Shown one piece after another: positions 10,721-21,241 of a stretch of DNA of 64,000 nucleotides (within the stretch, counting starts at the first letter, position 1; each line of letters begins with the position of its first letter). The notes beneath the pieces were generated by a model. The model did no database searches. It saw only the letters and a list, made by a program, of their open reading frames with translations, and was not told where the DNA came from. The stretch is from Streptomyces sp. ACA25 (GTDB lineage Bacteria; Actinomycetota; Actinomycetes; Streptomycetales; Streptomycetaceae): assembly GCF_028200735.1 (NCBI RefSeq), contig NZ_JAQKPV010000009.1, positions 62,001 to 126,000 on the forward strand, written 5' to 3'. The position numbers and the translations under genes are program-made.

Positions 10721-11892
10721 CGGCGCTTCCCGGACGGACGGCCGCGGCCGCGGTTCCGGGAGACGGGCTGCTGCCGATGGCTGCCGCCCACCCCCGCCCC
10801 TTCGGGGGCCCCGGCACGCGTCACAGTGATCTTCGGTCCGTTCTGCGGGCCCTGGCCGCCATCGCCGCCGCCGGGACCGCCCCCGCCGCCGGGACCGTCC
10901 TCGTCGCTCTCCGGCCCTTCGGGCTGCTCCCGCTTGGCGAGCATCCTGCGGTCGTGCGCCCGGACCTCGCGATCGCGGAGCCTGAAGTCCGTGACCAGCG
11001 GGGTGGCGATGAAGATCGAGGAGTACGTTCCGATGGCGAGACCGACGAACAGCGACAGGGCGATGTCCTTGAGCATCCCGCCACCGAGCAGCCCGGTGCC
11101 GATGAAGAGCAGACCCCCCACCGGCAGCAGCGCGACGATGGAGGTGTTCACCGAACGCACCAGCGTGGCGTTGAGCCCCTGGTTCGCCAGCTCGGAGTAC
11201 GTGTAGCGGTACTGCTTGGTGAGGTTCTTCGTCTTCTCCGTGACCTTGTCGAACACGACCACGGTGTCGTAGAGCGAATAGCCGAGGATCGTCAGCAGGC
11301 CGACCACCGTGCCCGGAGTGACCTCGAAACCGACGATGGCGTAGACGCCGACGGTGATGATGAGGTCGTGGAGGAGCGCGACGAGAGCGGCCATCGCCAT
11401 CCGCCACTCGAAGGCGATGGCCAGGTAGACGCTCACCAGCACCAGGAAAATGATCATGCCCTGGAGCGCCTTGCTGGTCATCTGGTCGCCCCAGCTCGGG
11501 CCCACCACCTCGGCGTCGATGTCCTGGGTGTCGATGCCCAGCGCCTCGGCGAGGGCCTGCTGGGTCTGGTCGGACTCCTCCGTGTCCAGGCCGGTCACCT
11601 GGATCCGCAGCGAGTTGTTGCCGCCGAGCTCCTGGACTCGGGCGTCGTTTCCGGAGGCGTCCTGGGCGACCTGCCGGGCCTCCTCCACGGACAGGCTGGC
11701 GTTGGGCGGGGTGGTGAAGACGGCTCCGCCCTGGAACTCCACCCCCATGAAGAGGCCGCGGACCCCCAAGCCCGTCATGGCCACGATGATCAGCAGGACG
11801 GAGATGGCGTACCAGAACTTCCGCTTGCCGACGAAGTCGTAGGTCGCCTCGCCGCGGTACATCTTGGTGCCGAGCGTGCCGAGCCGGGACAT
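10717..11892 (-). CDS. secF: Protein translocase subunit SecF
   Basis: Partner of SecD in the membrane complex that uses proton motive force to finish protein export. The 391-residue protein has the N-terminal helix (KFWYAISVLLIIVAMTGLGV), the small external domain (GVEFQGGAVF), and a block of five helices with the RND-type motif GYSLYDTVVVFDKVTE. The C-terminal 60 residues are Gly/Pro-rich and cytoplasmic ([16 protein letters not shown]). The ATG has a GGAGG site upstream and starts one base after the secD stop, so the two are tightly coupled. Confidence 0.95.
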   Translation of the reverse strand: MSRLGTLGTKMYRGEATYDFVGKRKFWYAISVLLIIVAMTGLGVRGLFMGVEFQGGAVFTTPPNASLSVEEARQVAQDASGNDARVQELGGNNSLRIQVTGLDTEESDQTQQALAEALGIDTQDIDAEVVGPSWGDQMTSKALQGMIIFLVLVSVYLAIAFEWRMAMAALVALLHDLIITVGVYAIVGFEVTPGTVVGLLTILGYSLYDTVVVFDKVTEKTKNLTKQYRYTYSELANQGLNATLVRSVNTSIVALLPVGGLLFIGTGLLGGGMLKDIALSLFVGLAIGTYSSIFIATPLVTDFRLRDREVRAHDRRMLAKREQPEGPESDEDGPGGGGGPGGGDGGQGPQNGPKITVTRAGAPEGAGVGGSHRQQPVSRNRGRGRPSGKRR

Positions 11893-11893
11893 C

Positions 11894-13705
11894 TCACGCC
11901 TCCTTCGGTTCGGCGGGAACGGTCACGGGGCGGCGGGCGCCCCGCCGCAGGGGTGGATTGGCACCGAGTCGTGCCGGATCGAGGCCCGACCACTTGTTGC
12001 CGCCGTAGAAGAACTTCTTCCGGGCCGCCAGCGTCACCAGCGGCTTGGTCAGCCAGAAGACGATGATGATGTCCAGCGCGGTGGTCAGACCGAGCACGAA
12101 GGCGAAGCCCTGCACCGAGCCGACCGAAACCAGGAAGAGCACCACGGCTGCCAGGAAGGAGACCACGTCGGAGATGAGGATGGTGCGGCGCGCCCTCGGC
12201 CAGGCCCGTTCGATGGCCGCCCGGATGGGCCGGCCTTCCCGCACTTCGTCACGGATTCTCTCGAAGTAGACGATGAACGAGTCCGCGGTGATACCGATCG
12301 CGACGATCGCACCGCACACCGCGGGCAGACTGAGGGCGAAGCCGATGCCGGGCCCGAGCAGGGTCATGATCGTGTAGGTCATCAGACCCATGACGATCAG
12401 GCTCGCGATCGCCACCAGCGACAGCACCCGGTAGTAGAAGAACAGGTATCCCGCGACCAGCAGCAGACCGATGCCACCGGCGATCAGGCCGGCCTTGAGC
12501 TGTTCGGTGCCGAGGGTGGGCGACACCGTGGTCATGTTGGCTTCCTCGAAGGTGATCGGCAGGGCGCCGAACTTGAGGATGTTGGCCAGCTCCTGGGCGT
12601 CCTCCTGGGTGAAGTTGCCCTCGATCTGCGCACTGCCGCCGCCGAGCCGCTGGGAGACACGCGGTGCGGAGACCACCTCTCCGTCGAGCACGATGGCGAA
12701 CTGGTTGCGCGGCTCGAACTGGGTGGCCAGCTCCGCGGTGATGTCCGCGAACTGCCGGGACCCCTCGGAGCTGAAGTTCATCGTCACGATCCAGCCCAGG
12801 CCGCGCTCGGTGTCGAGAACGGCGTCGGCGTCGTCGACACCCGTGCCCGGCACCGCCACCGGACCGAGCTCGTACTTGACGAAGCCCTCCTGGTCACAGG
12901 TGACGACGGGGTCGCTCTCCTCGGCATTGGCCGCCGCCCGGACGGCCTCACCGCGCGCCTCCTCCGTGGTGCAGTCCAGAGCGCCCAGCTCGGCCTCGAG
13001 ACCGGCAGGCTCCTCGGCCTCCTGCTCCTCGGCCTCCTCCTCGTCCGCGCCGTCCTCGGTGCGGAAGGACGCCTGAGTCGCCACGGTGGCCGAAGCGGCG
13101 TCGCCGGTCTGCCCGCTCAGCGAGGGCAGGCTCTGGTCGGTGCGCTCCTCGTCGGTGTCCGCACCGTCCTCGGCGCCCCCCGCGTCGTCCGGGTTCTCGG
13201 CGTCCCCGGCCCCGTCGGGACCCTCCTCGGCCTCGTCCGGCTCGCCGGGAGGGAGCTCGCTCTCCTCCCCGGCGGGGAGGGCCGACTGGATGGACCACAC
13301 CGGCCGGAAACCGAGCTGCGCCGTGGTGCCGACCTGCTCCCGGGCCTGCTGCTGATCCGTCCCGCGGGGGATGTTGATGATGATGTTCCGGTCGCCCTGG
13401 GACTGGACCTCGGCTTCCGAGACACCGAGTCCGTTGACACGGCGCTCGATGATGTCGACCGCGGTCTGCAGGTTGGTCGGATTGATCGCATCCTGGTTGC
13501 GCGCGTCGGCGGTGGCCGAGAGCGTGATACTGGTGCCTCCGGCCAGGTCGATCCCGAGCCGCGGCGTCTTCTCACCGGTGAGGAGCATCCCTCCGGTGAG
13601 CATCACCGCGAGCAGCAGGATCAGCAGCAGGGCACGCCCCGGCTTGGCCTGGGCAGCCCGGAGATCCTTCTTCGGGGACCTGAAATCCTGGTTGGGTCCT
13701 GCCAC
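11894..13705 (-). CDS. secD: Protein translocase subunit SecD
   Basis: Large RND-family subunit of the SecDF export motor. The 603-residue protein has an N-terminal helix (about 24-42), an extracytoplasmic P1 domain beginning RLGIDLAGGTSITL, and five C-terminal helices with GITADSFIVYFERIRDE. Residues about 145-240 of P1 are an insert very rich in Glu, Asp, Gly and Pro, probably disordered outside the membrane (see findings). The start is GTG at 13703-13705. secD is followed one base later by secF and preceded, 116 bases upstream, by yajC. Confidence 0.94.
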   Translation of the reverse strand: MAGPNQDFRSPKKDLRAAQAKPGRALLLILLLAVMLTGGMLLTGEKTPRLGIDLAGGTSITLSATADARNQDAINPTNLQTAVDIIERRVNGLGVSEAEVQSQGDRNIIINIPRGTDQQQAREQVGTTAQLGFRPVWSIQSALPAGEESELPPGEPDEAEEGPDGAGDAENPDDAGGAEDGADTDEERTDQSLPSLSGQTGDAASATVATQASFRTEDGADEEEAEEQEAEEPAGLEAELGALDCTTEEARGEAVRAAANAEESDPVVTCDQEGFVKYELGPVAVPGTGVDDADAVLDTERGLGWIVTMNFSSEGSRQFADITAELATQFEPRNQFAIVLDGEVVSAPRVSQRLGGGSAQIEGNFTQEDAQELANILKFGALPITFEEANMTTVSPTLGTEQLKAGLIAGGIGLLLVAGYLFFYYRVLSLVAIASLIVMGLMTYTIMTLLGPGIGFALSLPAVCGAIVAIGITADSFIVYFERIRDEVREGRPIRAAIERAWPRARRTILISDVVSFLAAVVLFLVSVGSVQGFAFVLGLTTALDIIIVFWLTKPLVTLAARKKFFYGGNKWSGLDPARLGANPPLRRGARRPVTVPAEPKEA

Positions 13706-13821
13706 CTTCTCGTCTCTCTCTGTCCAGCGGCCCGCGCCCGGTGGTCGCCGCGCGGCGCAACGGGTGAATGGATGACGGACGGAAGCCGCCGGTCCCGTCG
13801 GGGACCGGCGGCATCACCGTG

Positions 13822-14307
13822 TCAGGGCTTGGACCCGTTCTCACCGTCCCGGCGGGAGTCCTCGGACCTGGAGTCGGACTTCGGCTCGTCCTCGGGCGTG
13901 GCCTCCGGCGTGGTGTCCCCGGCGTTCTCGGGCTTGTCCAGCCCGACCCGGTCGTCCTCCCGGACCACACCGTCCTCGGTCAGCGCCGAAGCGTCGTCCG
14001 GCACCACCGGGGCGTCCTCGTCGAACGGCGGCTCACCACTGATGACGCGCTCGTACTCCTCGGGGTCGAGGACTGCGCCGATGGAGTTCTTGGCATACAC
14101 CGCCTGCACACCGGGCGCGATCTCGAGCACCACGATATCCTCGTGGACCTCCTTGACCAGGGCATACATGCCACCGATCGTGCGGACACCGGTGCCGGGC
14201 TCCATCGAATCGCGCATGTGCGCGGCCTGGCGCTGCTTGTTCTTGGCCGACCGGGTCATCAGAAGCATGATTCCGATGAGCAGGACGAACGGGAAGAGAA
14301 GTTCCAC
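13822..14307 (-). CDS. yajC: Preprotein translocase subunit YajC
   Basis: Small single-span membrane protein associated with SecDF. Residues 3-18 (LLFPFVLLIGIMLLMT) form the anchor; the conserved core follows (DSMEPGTGVRTIGGMYALV). The 161-residue length exceeds the roughly 110 of E. coli YajC because of an acidic, low-complexity C-terminal tail from about residue 95, a trait shared with the SecD insert. GTG at 14305-14307 is the start, with AAGGA about a dozen bases upstream. Confidence 0.9.
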   Translation of the reverse strand: MELLFPFVLLIGIMLLMTRSAKNKQRQAAHMRDSMEPGTGVRTIGGMYALVKEVHEDIVVLEIAPGVQAVYAKNSIGAVLDPEEYERVISGEPPFDEDAPVVPDDASALTEDGVVREDDRVGLDKPENAGDTTPEATPEDEPKSDSRSEDSRRDGENGSKP

Positions 14308-14470
14308 GGCGGAGGATATTCCTTAACATGGCCGGGTCGGAAACGGCCTGGCGTTGGGTGGGGTCCGCCATCCGCAAGGGGTGGCGTCGGCGAAGTCTAA
14401 GGGAGGCTCCCCTGGGGTAACAACGTCAAGGATGACATGGGAATTCCCCTGGCCGGGAATATCCGCGCCC

Positions 14471-15550
14471 TCAGGTTCCGAAGAGCCCTGCTTGTCCGCC
14501 GCCGGTCTGCTGCGGCGGCACGAGCCCGAGGTGGCTCCAGGCAGCCGGGGTGGCGATCCGGCCCCGGGGGGTGCGGGCGAGCAGCCCTTCCCGCACGAGA
14601 AAGGGCTCGGCGACCTCCTCGACCGTCTCCCGCTCCTCCCCCACCGCGACGGCCAGCGTGGAGAGCCCGACCGGGCCACCGTGGAACAGCTTGAGCAGCG
14701 CCTCCAGCACCGCCCGGTCGAGCCGGTCGAGGCCCCGGCCGTCCACCTCGTACACCGCGAGCGCCCGTGCGGCGATGTCGCGGTTCACCGCACCGTCGGC
14801 CTTGACCTGGGCGTAGTCCCGCACCCGGCGGAGCAGCCGGTTGGCGATCCGTGGGGTTCCGCGGGAGCGGCCGGCGATCTCCGCCGCTCCCGCGCCGTCG
14901 ACCGCGACATCGAGCAGACCGGCCGAACGGTGGATGACGCGCTCCAGCTCGGCCGGAGAGTAGAACTCCATGTGCGCGGTGAACCCGAACCGGTCGCGCA
15001 GCGGCGGTGGCAGCAGCCCGGCCCGCGTGGTTGCGCCGACCAGGGTGAACGGCGGGAGCTCCAGCGGGATGGCGGTGGCACCGGGCCCCTTGCCGACGAT
15101 GACGTCGACCCGGAAATCCTCCATCGCCATGTAGAGCATTTCCTCCGCGGGCCGGGACATGCGGTGGATCTCGTCGAAGAACAGCACCTCCCCTTCCTGG
15201 AGGGAGGACAGGATGGCGGCCAGGTCGCCGGCGTGCTGGATGGCGGGCCCCGAGGTGATGCGGAGCGGAGCCCCCATCTCGGCCGCGATGATCATCGACA
15301 GAGTGGTCTTGCCGAGCCCCGGAGCTCCCGACAGCAGGACGTGATCGGCGGTGGCTCCCCGGGCCCGGGCCGCCCGGAGCACGAGGTCCAACTGCTCGCG
15401 GACCCTCTTCTGTCCGATGAACTCACCGAGGTCCTTGGGCCGGAGCGCTGCTTCGACAGCGGTGTCCTCGCCGTCGGCCACAGCACCGACCAGCCGGCCG
15501 TCCTCGTGCGTCGGGCCGGCTGCGGGAGCGGGCTCGTCGTCCCAGTTCAC
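14471..15550 (-). CDS. ruvB: Holliday junction branch migration ATPase RuvB
   Basis: Hexameric AAA+ motor that drives branch migration with RuvA. Walker A GAPGLGKT at 75-82, Walker B LFFDEIH at 123-129, sensor GATTRAG and the winged-helix end ([18 protein letters not shown]) are all intact in 359 residues. The start is GTG at 15548-15550. It is the last gene of ruvC-ruvA-ruvB, 37 bases downstream of ruvA. Confidence 0.96.
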   Translation of the reverse strand: MNWDDEPAPAAGPTHEDGRLVGAVADGEDTAVEAALRPKDLGEFIGQKRVREQLDLVLRAARARGATADHVLLSGAPGLGKTTLSMIIAAEMGAPLRITSGPAIQHAGDLAAILSSLQEGEVLFFDEIHRMSRPAEEMLYMAMEDFRVDVIVGKGPGATAIPLELPPFTLVGATTRAGLLPPPLRDRFGFTAHMEFYSPAELERVIHRSAGLLDVAVDGAGAAEIAGRSRGTPRIANRLLRRVRDYAQVKADGAVNRDIAARALAVYEVDGRGLDRLDRAVLEALLKLFHGGPVGLSTLAVAVGEERETVEEVAEPFLVREGLLARTPRGRIATPAAWSHLGLVPPQQTGGGQAGLFGT

Positions 15551-15587
15551 GGGCTGTTCCTCACGGTGTCGAGGGTGCCTCGGCCGG

Positions 15588-16220
15588 TCACCGGGCGCGG
15601 TTCAAGGACTGCAGGGCGCTGCGCAGCAGCCTGCTGACATCGGGGGCGCCGCCGGACGCGGCTGCGGCTTCGGCCTCGGGGGCGACGGCACCGACGGCAT
15701 CCTCGGCCTCGCGGGCGGCGTAACCCAGTCCGACGAGGGCGGCGTGCAACTGATCGCGCCAGGGGGCCGCCGGCCCACCCCCGCCGGGCCCGCCTCCGCC
15801 GGGCCGGACGGTGCCGGCCGGACCGCCGAGCCGGTCCTTCAGCTCCAGGAGCAGCTTCTGCGCCCCCTTCTTGCCGATCCCGGACACCGCGGTGAGGGCC
15901 TTCTCGTCCCCCTGGGCAACGGCGAGCCGCAACGCCTCGGGAGAGTGGACGGCGAGCATGGCCTGCGCGAGCCGGGGGCCGACCCCGCTCGCGGTCTGCA
16001 GCAGCTCGAAGGTCCGCCGCTCGTCGTCGTCGGCGAAGCCGTAGAGGGTGAGGGAGTCCTCCCGTACGACCAGCGAGGTGGACAGCCGGGCGGGCCGGCC
16101 GACCCGGAGCCCTGCGAGGGTGCCGGGGGTGCACTGCACAGCCATGCCGATGCCGCCGACCTCCACGACGGCCGTGTCCTGGGCGAGCGCGGCGACCGGG
16201 CCGGCGACAAAGGCGATCAT
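15588..16220 (-). CDS. ruvA: Holliday junction protein RuvA
   Basis: Tetrameric four-way junction binder that loads RuvB. The 210-residue protein has the OB-fold start ([12 protein letters not shown]), the helix-hairpin-helix pair ([16 protein letters not shown] and [20 protein letters not shown]), a Gly/Pro linker and the RuvB-binding C-terminal domain ([16 protein letters not shown]). ATG at 16218-16220 overlaps the ruvC stop (ATGA). Confidence 0.95.
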   Translation of the reverse strand: MIAFVAGPVAALAQDTAVVEVGGIGMAVQCTPGTLAGLRVGRPARLSTSLVVREDSLTLYGFADDDERRTFELLQTASGVGPRLAQAMLAVHSPEALRLAVAQGDEKALTAVSGIGKKGAQKLLLELKDRLGGPAGTVRPGGGGPGGGGPAAPWRDQLHAALVGLGYAAREAEDAVGAVAPEAEAAAASGGAPDVSRLLRSALQSLNRAR

Positions 16221-16753
16221 GAACGGGTGCCTCTCGGTGCGCGGTGGGCGACCGCCCGGGCCTGCTGGAGCCGGCTCAGGGCAGGGGCCCGCCAGATGTG
16301 GCAGATGGCGAGCGCGAGAGCGTCGGCAGCGTCAGCCGGCCTGGGCGGCGAGCTGAGCCGCAACAGCCGGGTCACCATGGCGCCGACCTGCTCTTTGCCG
16401 GCCCGGCCGTTACCGGTGACGGCGGCCTTGACCTCGCTGGGTGTGTGCAGCGCGACGGGCAGGCCGCGGCGCGCGGCACACAGCATGGCGACGGCGCTGG
16501 CCTGAGCGGTGCCCATCACGGTGCGGACGTTGTGCTGACTGAAGACCCGCTCCACGGCGACGGCCTCGGGCCGGTGCTCGTCGAGCCACTCCTCCAGGCC
16601 GCGCTCGATGAGCACCAGCCGCTGGGCGACGTCGGCGTCCGGCGGAGTGCGCACGACCCCGGCTCCGGCCATCCGGAGCGGCCGGCCGGCCAGGCCCTCC
16701 ACCACTCCGATGCCGCAGCGGGTGAGCCCCGGGTCCACGCCGAGCACCTTCAC
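16217..16753 (-). CDS. ruvC: Crossover junction endodeoxyribonuclease RuvC
   Basis: Resolves Holliday junctions by paired nicking. The acidic catalytic residues D7, E68, D141 and D144 are in place ([21 protein letters not shown]) within 178 residues. The GTG start at 16751-16753 opens the ruvCAB operon; yebC lies 140 bases upstream on the same strand, as in many bacteria. Confidence 0.95.
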   Translation of the reverse strand: MKVLGVDPGLTRCGIGVVEGLAGRPLRMAGAGVVRTPPDADVAQRLVLIERGLEEWLDEHRPEAVAVERVFSQHNVRTVMGTAQASAVAMLCAARRGLPVALHTPSEVKAAVTGNGRAGKEQVGAMVTRLLRLSSPPRPADAADALALAICHIWRAPALSRLQQARAVAHRAPRGTRS

Positions 16754-16893
16754 CCCTTCGCCCCCTTGTCGGTCTGCTGCTCCGCACGCTACCGGCTGCC
16801 GCTGACAGCCCTGGCGAAGTGCGGTGGGCCGACGGGGAGAGTGCCCCGCCGGCCCACCGGAGTGTGCTCACGCCTCCGCTCCCCGACGGACCG

Positions 16894-17646
16894 TCAGGCG
16901 CCTGCCCGGGCCATGACTTCGTCGCTGACGTCGAAGTTGGCGAAGACGTTCTGCACGTCGTCGCTGTCCTCCAGCGCGTCGATCAGCTTGAAGATCTTGC
17001 GTGCGCCGTCCTCGTCCAATTCGACCTGCATGGTCGGGACGAAGGTGGCGTCGGCCGAGTCGTAGTCGATGCCCGCCTCCTGGAGGGCGGTGCGCACCGC
17101 GACCAGGTCGGTGGCCTCACTCAGCACCTCGAAGGACTCACCCAGGTCGTTGACCTCTTCGGCACCGGCGTCGAGCACCGCGAGCAGAACATCGTCCTCC
17201 GCCAGCTCACCCTTGGGAACGATCACCACGCCCTTCCGGTGGAAGAGGTACGACACCGAACCGGGATCGGCCATCGAACCGCCGTTGCGGGTCATCGCGA
17301 CCCGCACGTCGGACGCGGCCCGGTTACGGTTGTCGGTGAGGCATTCGATGAGCACTGCGACCCCGTTGGGGCCGTAGCCCTCGTACATGATCGTCTCGTA
17401 GTCGGCCCCGCCCGCCTCGAGACCGGCGCCGCGCTTGACGGCGCTGTCGATGTTCTTGTTCGGGACCGAGCTCTTCTTCGCCTTCTGCACGGCGTCGAAC
17501 AGCGTGGGGTTCCCGTCGAGGTCGGCGCCGCCCATCCGGGCCGCCACCTCGACGTTCTTGATCAGCTTCGCGAAGAGCTTGCCGCGCTTGGCATCGATCA
17601 CGGCCTTCTTGTGCTTGGTGGTTGCCCACTTAGAGTGGCCGGACAC
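16894..17646 (-). CDS. yebC: YebC/PmpR family protein (TACO1-type regulator)
   Basis: Widely conserved protein, recently linked to translation of proline-rich stretches and earlier annotated as a transcriptional regulator. The 250-residue sequence has the invariant N-terminus [22 protein letters not shown], the YEGYGPNG motif and an acidic C-terminal domain. GTG at 17644-17646 follows an AAGGAG site. Its place next to ruvCAB is the classic arrangement. Confidence 0.94.
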   Translation of the reverse strand: MSGHSKWATTKHKKAVIDAKRGKLFAKLIKNVEVAARMGGADLDGNPTLFDAVQKAKKSSVPNKNIDSAVKRGAGLEAGGADYETIMYEGYGPNGVAVLIECLTDNRNRAASDVRVAMTRNGGSMADPGSVSYLFHRKGVVIVPKGELAEDDVLLAVLDAGAEEVNDLGESFEVLSEATDLVAVRTALQEAGIDYDSADATFVPTMQVELDEDGARKIFKLIDALEDSDDVQNVFANFDVSDEVMARAGA

Positions 17647-17696
17647 AGCCTCGCTCCTTCGTTGTCACCAACAGAACCGACGGGGCGATCCTACCG

Positions 17697-18293
17697 TCAG
17701 CTCGCCCTCGCACCGCCCGTCATCTCGACGAAGAGCCGGTGGACCCGGTGGTCGCCGGTCAGCTCCGGATGGAAGGAGGTGGCCAGCAGGTTCCCCTGGC
17801 GGACCGCGACCGTATGGCCCTCGTGGACGGCCAGCGGCTGGACCCGGGCTCCGATCGACTCCACCCAGGGGGCCCGGATGAACACGCCCTCCACCGGACC
17901 GCCGGGCACTCCGGAGACATCGACCGAGGCCTCGAAGGACTCGTTCTGCCGTCCGAAGGCGTTCCGCCGGACGATCATGTCGATGCCGCCGAGAGTCTCC
18001 TGACCCGAGCGCGGGTCGAGAATCTTCTCCGCCAGCATGATCATCCCTGCGCAGGAGCCGTAGGCCGGAAGTCCTGCCCGCACCTGCTCACGCAGCGGCT
18101 CCAGCATGCCGAAGGCGCGGGCCAGCTTGAACATCGTGGTGGACTCCCCGCCCGGAATCACCAGGCCGTCCACGGCGGTGAGCTCCTCCGGCCGGCGCAC
18201 CGGTCGCGGCTGCGCGCCCGCCCCGGCGAGAGCGGTCAGGTGTTCACGGACATCGCCCTGCAGGGCGAGGACACCAATGACGGGGGCGGACAA
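17697..18293 (-). CDS. pdxT: Pyridoxal 5'-phosphate synthase glutaminase subunit PdxT
   Basis: Glutaminase that feeds ammonia to PdxS for vitamin B6 synthesis. The class I glutamine amidotransferase triad is visible: C81 in GSCAGM and the His-Glu of SFHPEL near the end; GGESTT is the family signature. The start is TTG at 18291-18293, supported by a GGAGG site eight bases before it. It lies 68 bases downstream of pdxS. Confidence 0.95.
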   Translation of the reverse strand: MSAPVIGVLALQGDVREHLTALAGAGAQPRPVRRPEELTAVDGLVIPGGESTTMFKLARAFGMLEPLREQVRAGLPAYGSCAGMIMLAEKILDPRSGQETLGGIDMIVRRNAFGRQNESFEASVDVSGVPGGPVEGVFIRAPWVESIGARVQPLAVHEGHTVAVRQGNLLATSFHPELTGDHRVHRLFVEMTGGARAS

Positions 18294-18361
18294 CGGCGGT
18301 ACCTCCGGAAGACATGGCGCAGGGCGGCCCGTGGGGTCGGGCCGCCCTGCCGCACGGTGGA

Positions 18362-19276
18362 CTACCAGCCGCGGCTGGCGTAGCGCTCGGACTCGGGAAG
18401 GGTGTCGCAGTTGATTCCGACCATCGCCTCGCCGAGATTGCGGGAGACATCCGCGATGACCGCGGGGTCGTCGTAGAAGGTGGTGGCCTTCACGATCGCG
18501 GCGGCGCGGGCGGCCGGGTCACCGGACTTGAAGATCCCGGAACCGACGAAGACCCCCTCGGCACCGAGCTGGCGCATCAGGGCGGCGTCGGCGGGCGTGG
18601 CCACACCGCCGGCGGAGAACAGCACCACCGGGAGCCGGCCGAGCCCGGCTACCTCTTTGACCAGCTCGTAGGGCGCGCGCAGTTCCTTGGCCGCGGCATA
18701 GAGCTCGTGGTTGTCCAGGCCCTTCAACCGGGAGATCTCGCCGCGGATCTGCCGCATGTGCCGGACGGCTTCGACCACGTTCCCGGTGCCGGCCTCCCCC
18801 TTGGAACGGATCATCGCCGCCCCTTCGGAGATCCGGCGCAGCGCCTCCCCCAGGTTCGTGGCACCACAGACGAAGGGGGTGGTGAAGGACCACTTGTCAC
18901 TGTGGTTCACCTCGTCGGCGGGGGTCAGCACCTCCGACTCGTCGATGTAGTCCACTCCGAGGGACTGCAGCACCTGTGCCTCGACAAAATGCCCGATGCG
19001 GGACTTGGCCATGACCGGGATGGAGACCGCCGCGATGATCCCGTCGATCATGTCCGGGTCGGACATCCGGGCCACCCCGCCGTCCTTGCGGATGTCCGCG
19101 GGCACCCGTTCCAGGGCCATGACCGCGACGGCGCCGGCATCCTCGGCGATCTTGGCTTCCTCCGGCGTGACGACATCCATGATCACGCCACCCTTGAGCT
19201 GCTCCGCCATACCTCGCTTGACGCGTGCGGTGCCGGTCTCAGGAGTCTGTGGTGTGCTGGGGGACGTGCTGGACAC
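18362..19276 (-). CDS. pdxS: Pyridoxal 5'-phosphate synthase subunit PdxS
   Basis: Makes PLP from ribose 5-phosphate, glyceraldehyde 3-phosphate and ammonia, as a dodecamer with PdxT. The 304-residue TIM barrel has both active lysines: K91 in [10 protein letters not shown] and K159 in [11 protein letters not shown]. The GTG start (19274-19276) follows GAGG. The N-terminal 15 residues rich in Ser/Thr/Pro are an ordinary extension. The pair pdxS-pdxT leads a minus-strand group with yebC and ruvCAB. Confidence 0.96.
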   Translation of the reverse strand: MSSTSPSTPQTPETGTARVKRGMAEQLKGGVIMDVVTPEEAKIAEDAGAVAVMALERVPADIRKDGGVARMSDPDMIDGIIAAVSIPVMAKSRIGHFVEAQVLQSLGVDYIDESEVLTPADEVNHSDKWSFTTPFVCGATNLGEALRRISEGAAMIRSKGEAGTGNVVEAVRHMRQIRGEISRLKGLDNHELYAAAKELRAPYELVKEVAGLGRLPVVLFSAGGVATPADAALMRQLGAEGVFVGSGIFKSGDPAARAAAIVKATTFYDDPAVIADVSRNLGEAMVGINCDTLPESERYASRGW

Positions 19277-19424
19277 GGTTCGACCTCACTCGTCGGTGAA
19301 AACTACTGGGGAGCCATCGCATGTGCGTTCGGCTACCGCCCCGGACCGGCGAGCCCGCGCGGCCGCAGGGAGGGCAGTCCCATGGAACCCGCCGTGCTGC
19401 CGGGGGGAAAGGTCCAATCAACGG

Positions 19425-19988
19425 TCAGTGGACCGGACCGCCACCGTTCCTGCCCGCGTACTCGGACAGCGCGGCGGGGGGCTCGTCATCCATCTCGAAA
19501 GCGAGCGGAAGCGGTGCGTGACCCGCCAGCCGGAACCAGCGGACCGTACGGTGACGTCGCAGGGCCCGCGCCGCCCGGACCGAATCGTTGTGAAACCTGC
19601 GGGCCATCGGCACCCGCCGCACCGCCGCGCCCAGCTCGGCCACGGCGGCCTCTCCCCCCGGGGCCTCCCGCACCGCGTCGACCTGCGCGCTCTCCGCCAG
19701 TACGGCACGCAGCGCCTGGCTCAGCTCGCTCTCGGCGAACTCCCGGCGTTCCTCTTCGGCCAGGCGGGCCGTGTGCGCGGCCTGGTACAGCACCATCGAG
19801 GCCGCCGGGTCGAAGACTCCCGCGCTGGCGAGCTCCTGAGCGACCGACGCCCTGCGCAGCAGCTGTGCGTCGAGCGCGGCCCGAGCGGCGTCCAGACGGG
19901 CGTGCAGCCGGTCGAGCCGGCCGGCGGTCCAGCTGAGGTAGACGCCGACGAGCAGCAGTACGACGACGATCCAGATCAGGGTGGTCAC
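19425..19988 (-). CDS. LemA-like membrane-anchored protein, function unknown
   Basis: 187 residues: one N-terminal membrane helix (about 4-20), then a helical region RLDRLHARLDAARAALDAQL that resembles the LemA pattern (a pair of leading helices followed by QLxRR). No catalytic motif is seen. Start is GTG at 19986-19988, ten bases after the pimA stop, so it is probably co-transcribed with the PIM genes; involvement in envelope biology is inference only. The C-terminal 50 residues are Arg-rich then acidic. Confidence 0.75.
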   Translation of the reverse strand: MTTLIWIVVVLLLVGVYLSWTAGRLDRLHARLDAARAALDAQLLRRASVAQELASAGVFDPAASMVLYQAAHTARLAEEERREFAESELSQALRAVLAESAQVDAVREAPGGEAAVAELGAAVRRVPMARRFHNDSVRAARALRRHRTVRWFRLAGHAPLPLAFEMDDEPPAALSEYAGRNGGGPVH

Positions 19989-19998
19989 GCAGGGAAGA

Positions 19999-21138
19999 TT
20001 ACCCGTGCGGCACGACGCGCTCGTCCGGGGCGACCGCGACGGCTCCGTCCGTCACCGTCTCGTACACGGCCAGGATGTCCGCACCCACCGTCGACCAGTC
20101 GAACCGGCGCACGTGCCGGCTGCCGCGTGCCCGGAGCTCCCCGCGGGCGCCGGGATCGGCGAGCAGCCGGACCGCCGCCCGGGCAAGCGCCTCGGCATCG
20201 CCGTTGACGTACAGCGCCCCCGCCTCACCGCTGTTCAGCACCTGGGCGAAGGCATCGAGGTCACTGGCGAGGACGGGCGCCCCCGCGGACATCGCTTCCA
20301 CCAGGATGATGCCGAAACTCTCACCGCCGGTGTTCGGGGCCACGTACAGGTCCACGCTGGCCAGCAGACGGGCCTTGTCCTGGTCGCTGACCATGCCGAG
20401 GAACTCGACCCGGTCCCGCAGGGAGGGCGGCAGGCCGGCCACCGCTTCCTGCGGGTCCCCGCGCCCGGCCACCAGCAGCCGGGTGTCCGGGAGCTCCGCC
20501 AGGATCCGGGGGAAGGCATCCATCAGCACCGGGAGCCCTTTGCGGGACTCGTCGATCCTGCCGATGAAGCCGATCGTCCCGCCCTGCCATTCCGGCTTCG
20601 GCTCCGCACCGGAGAAGAATCCGACATCGACGCCATTGGGGATGACCACCGCGTCACCGCCCAGATGCTCGACCAGGGTCCGGCGGGCGTACTCGCTGAC
20701 CGCGATCCGCGCACTGATTTTCTCCAGGGCCGGCTGGAGGATCGGGTAGGCGGCGATCATGGCGCGGGAGCGGGGGTTGGAGGTGTGGAAGGTGGCCACT
20801 ATCGGGCCCCGGGCGGCCCAGCAGGCGAGCAGGCCGATCGAGGGCGCGGTCGGCTCATGAACGTGCAGCACCTCGAAGTCGCCGTCGTTCACCCAGCGCC
20901 GCACCCGGGCCGCGGAAAGGAAGCCGAAGTTGAGCCGGGCCACCGAGCCGTTGTAGGGCACCGGAACGGCCCGGCCCGCGGAGACGACGTAGGAGGGCAG
21001 CGGGGTGTCCTCCTCAGCCGGTGCCAGCACGGACACCTCATGACCGGTCCGCAGCAGGTGCTCGGCGAGGTCACGCACGTGGAACTGGACCCCGCCGGGC
21101 ACATCCCAGGAATAGGGGCAGACGATGCCGATCCTCAT
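19999..21138 (-). CDS. pimA: GT4 glycosyltransferase, PimA-like phosphatidylinositol mannosyltransferase
   Basis: Predicted to transfer mannose from GDP-mannose to phosphatidylinositol at the inner face of the membrane, the first step of PIM synthesis. The 379-residue GT-B protein begins MRIGIVCPYSWDVPGGVQ, with the glycine loop for the acceptor, and carries the sugar-nucleotide motif ESFGIILVEAMSAGAPVLAS. Context supports the call: pgsA (PI-phosphate synthase) and patA (PIM acyltransferase) lie just upstream on the same strand. The 103-base gap after patA may hold a secondary promoter. Confidence 0.88.
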   Translation of the reverse strand: MRIGIVCPYSWDVPGGVQFHVRDLAEHLLRTGHEVSVLAPAEEDTPLPSYVVSAGRAVPVPYNGSVARLNFGFLSAARVRRWVNDGDFEVLHVHEPTAPSIGLLACWAARGPIVATFHTSNPRSRAMIAAYPILQPALEKISARIAVSEYARRTLVEHLGGDAVVIPNGVDVGFFSGAEPKPEWQGGTIGFIGRIDESRKGLPVLMDAFPRILAELPDTRLLVAGRGDPQEAVAGLPPSLRDRVEFLGMVSDQDKARLLASVDLYVAPNTGGESFGIILVEAMSAGAPVLASDLDAFAQVLNSGEAGALYVNGDAEALARAAVRLLADPGARGELRARGSRHVRRFDWSTVGADILAVYETVTDGAVAVAPDERVVPHG

Positions 21139-21241
21139 GCGCTGACCTTCCGGTTCGGGGTTCGGCCCGGGGCGGTCCGCCGGGCGTGTGCTGGGGTCCG
21201 CCCGGGACAGCGGCCGACCGGTGCCGCCGGCAGGGCCGCAC

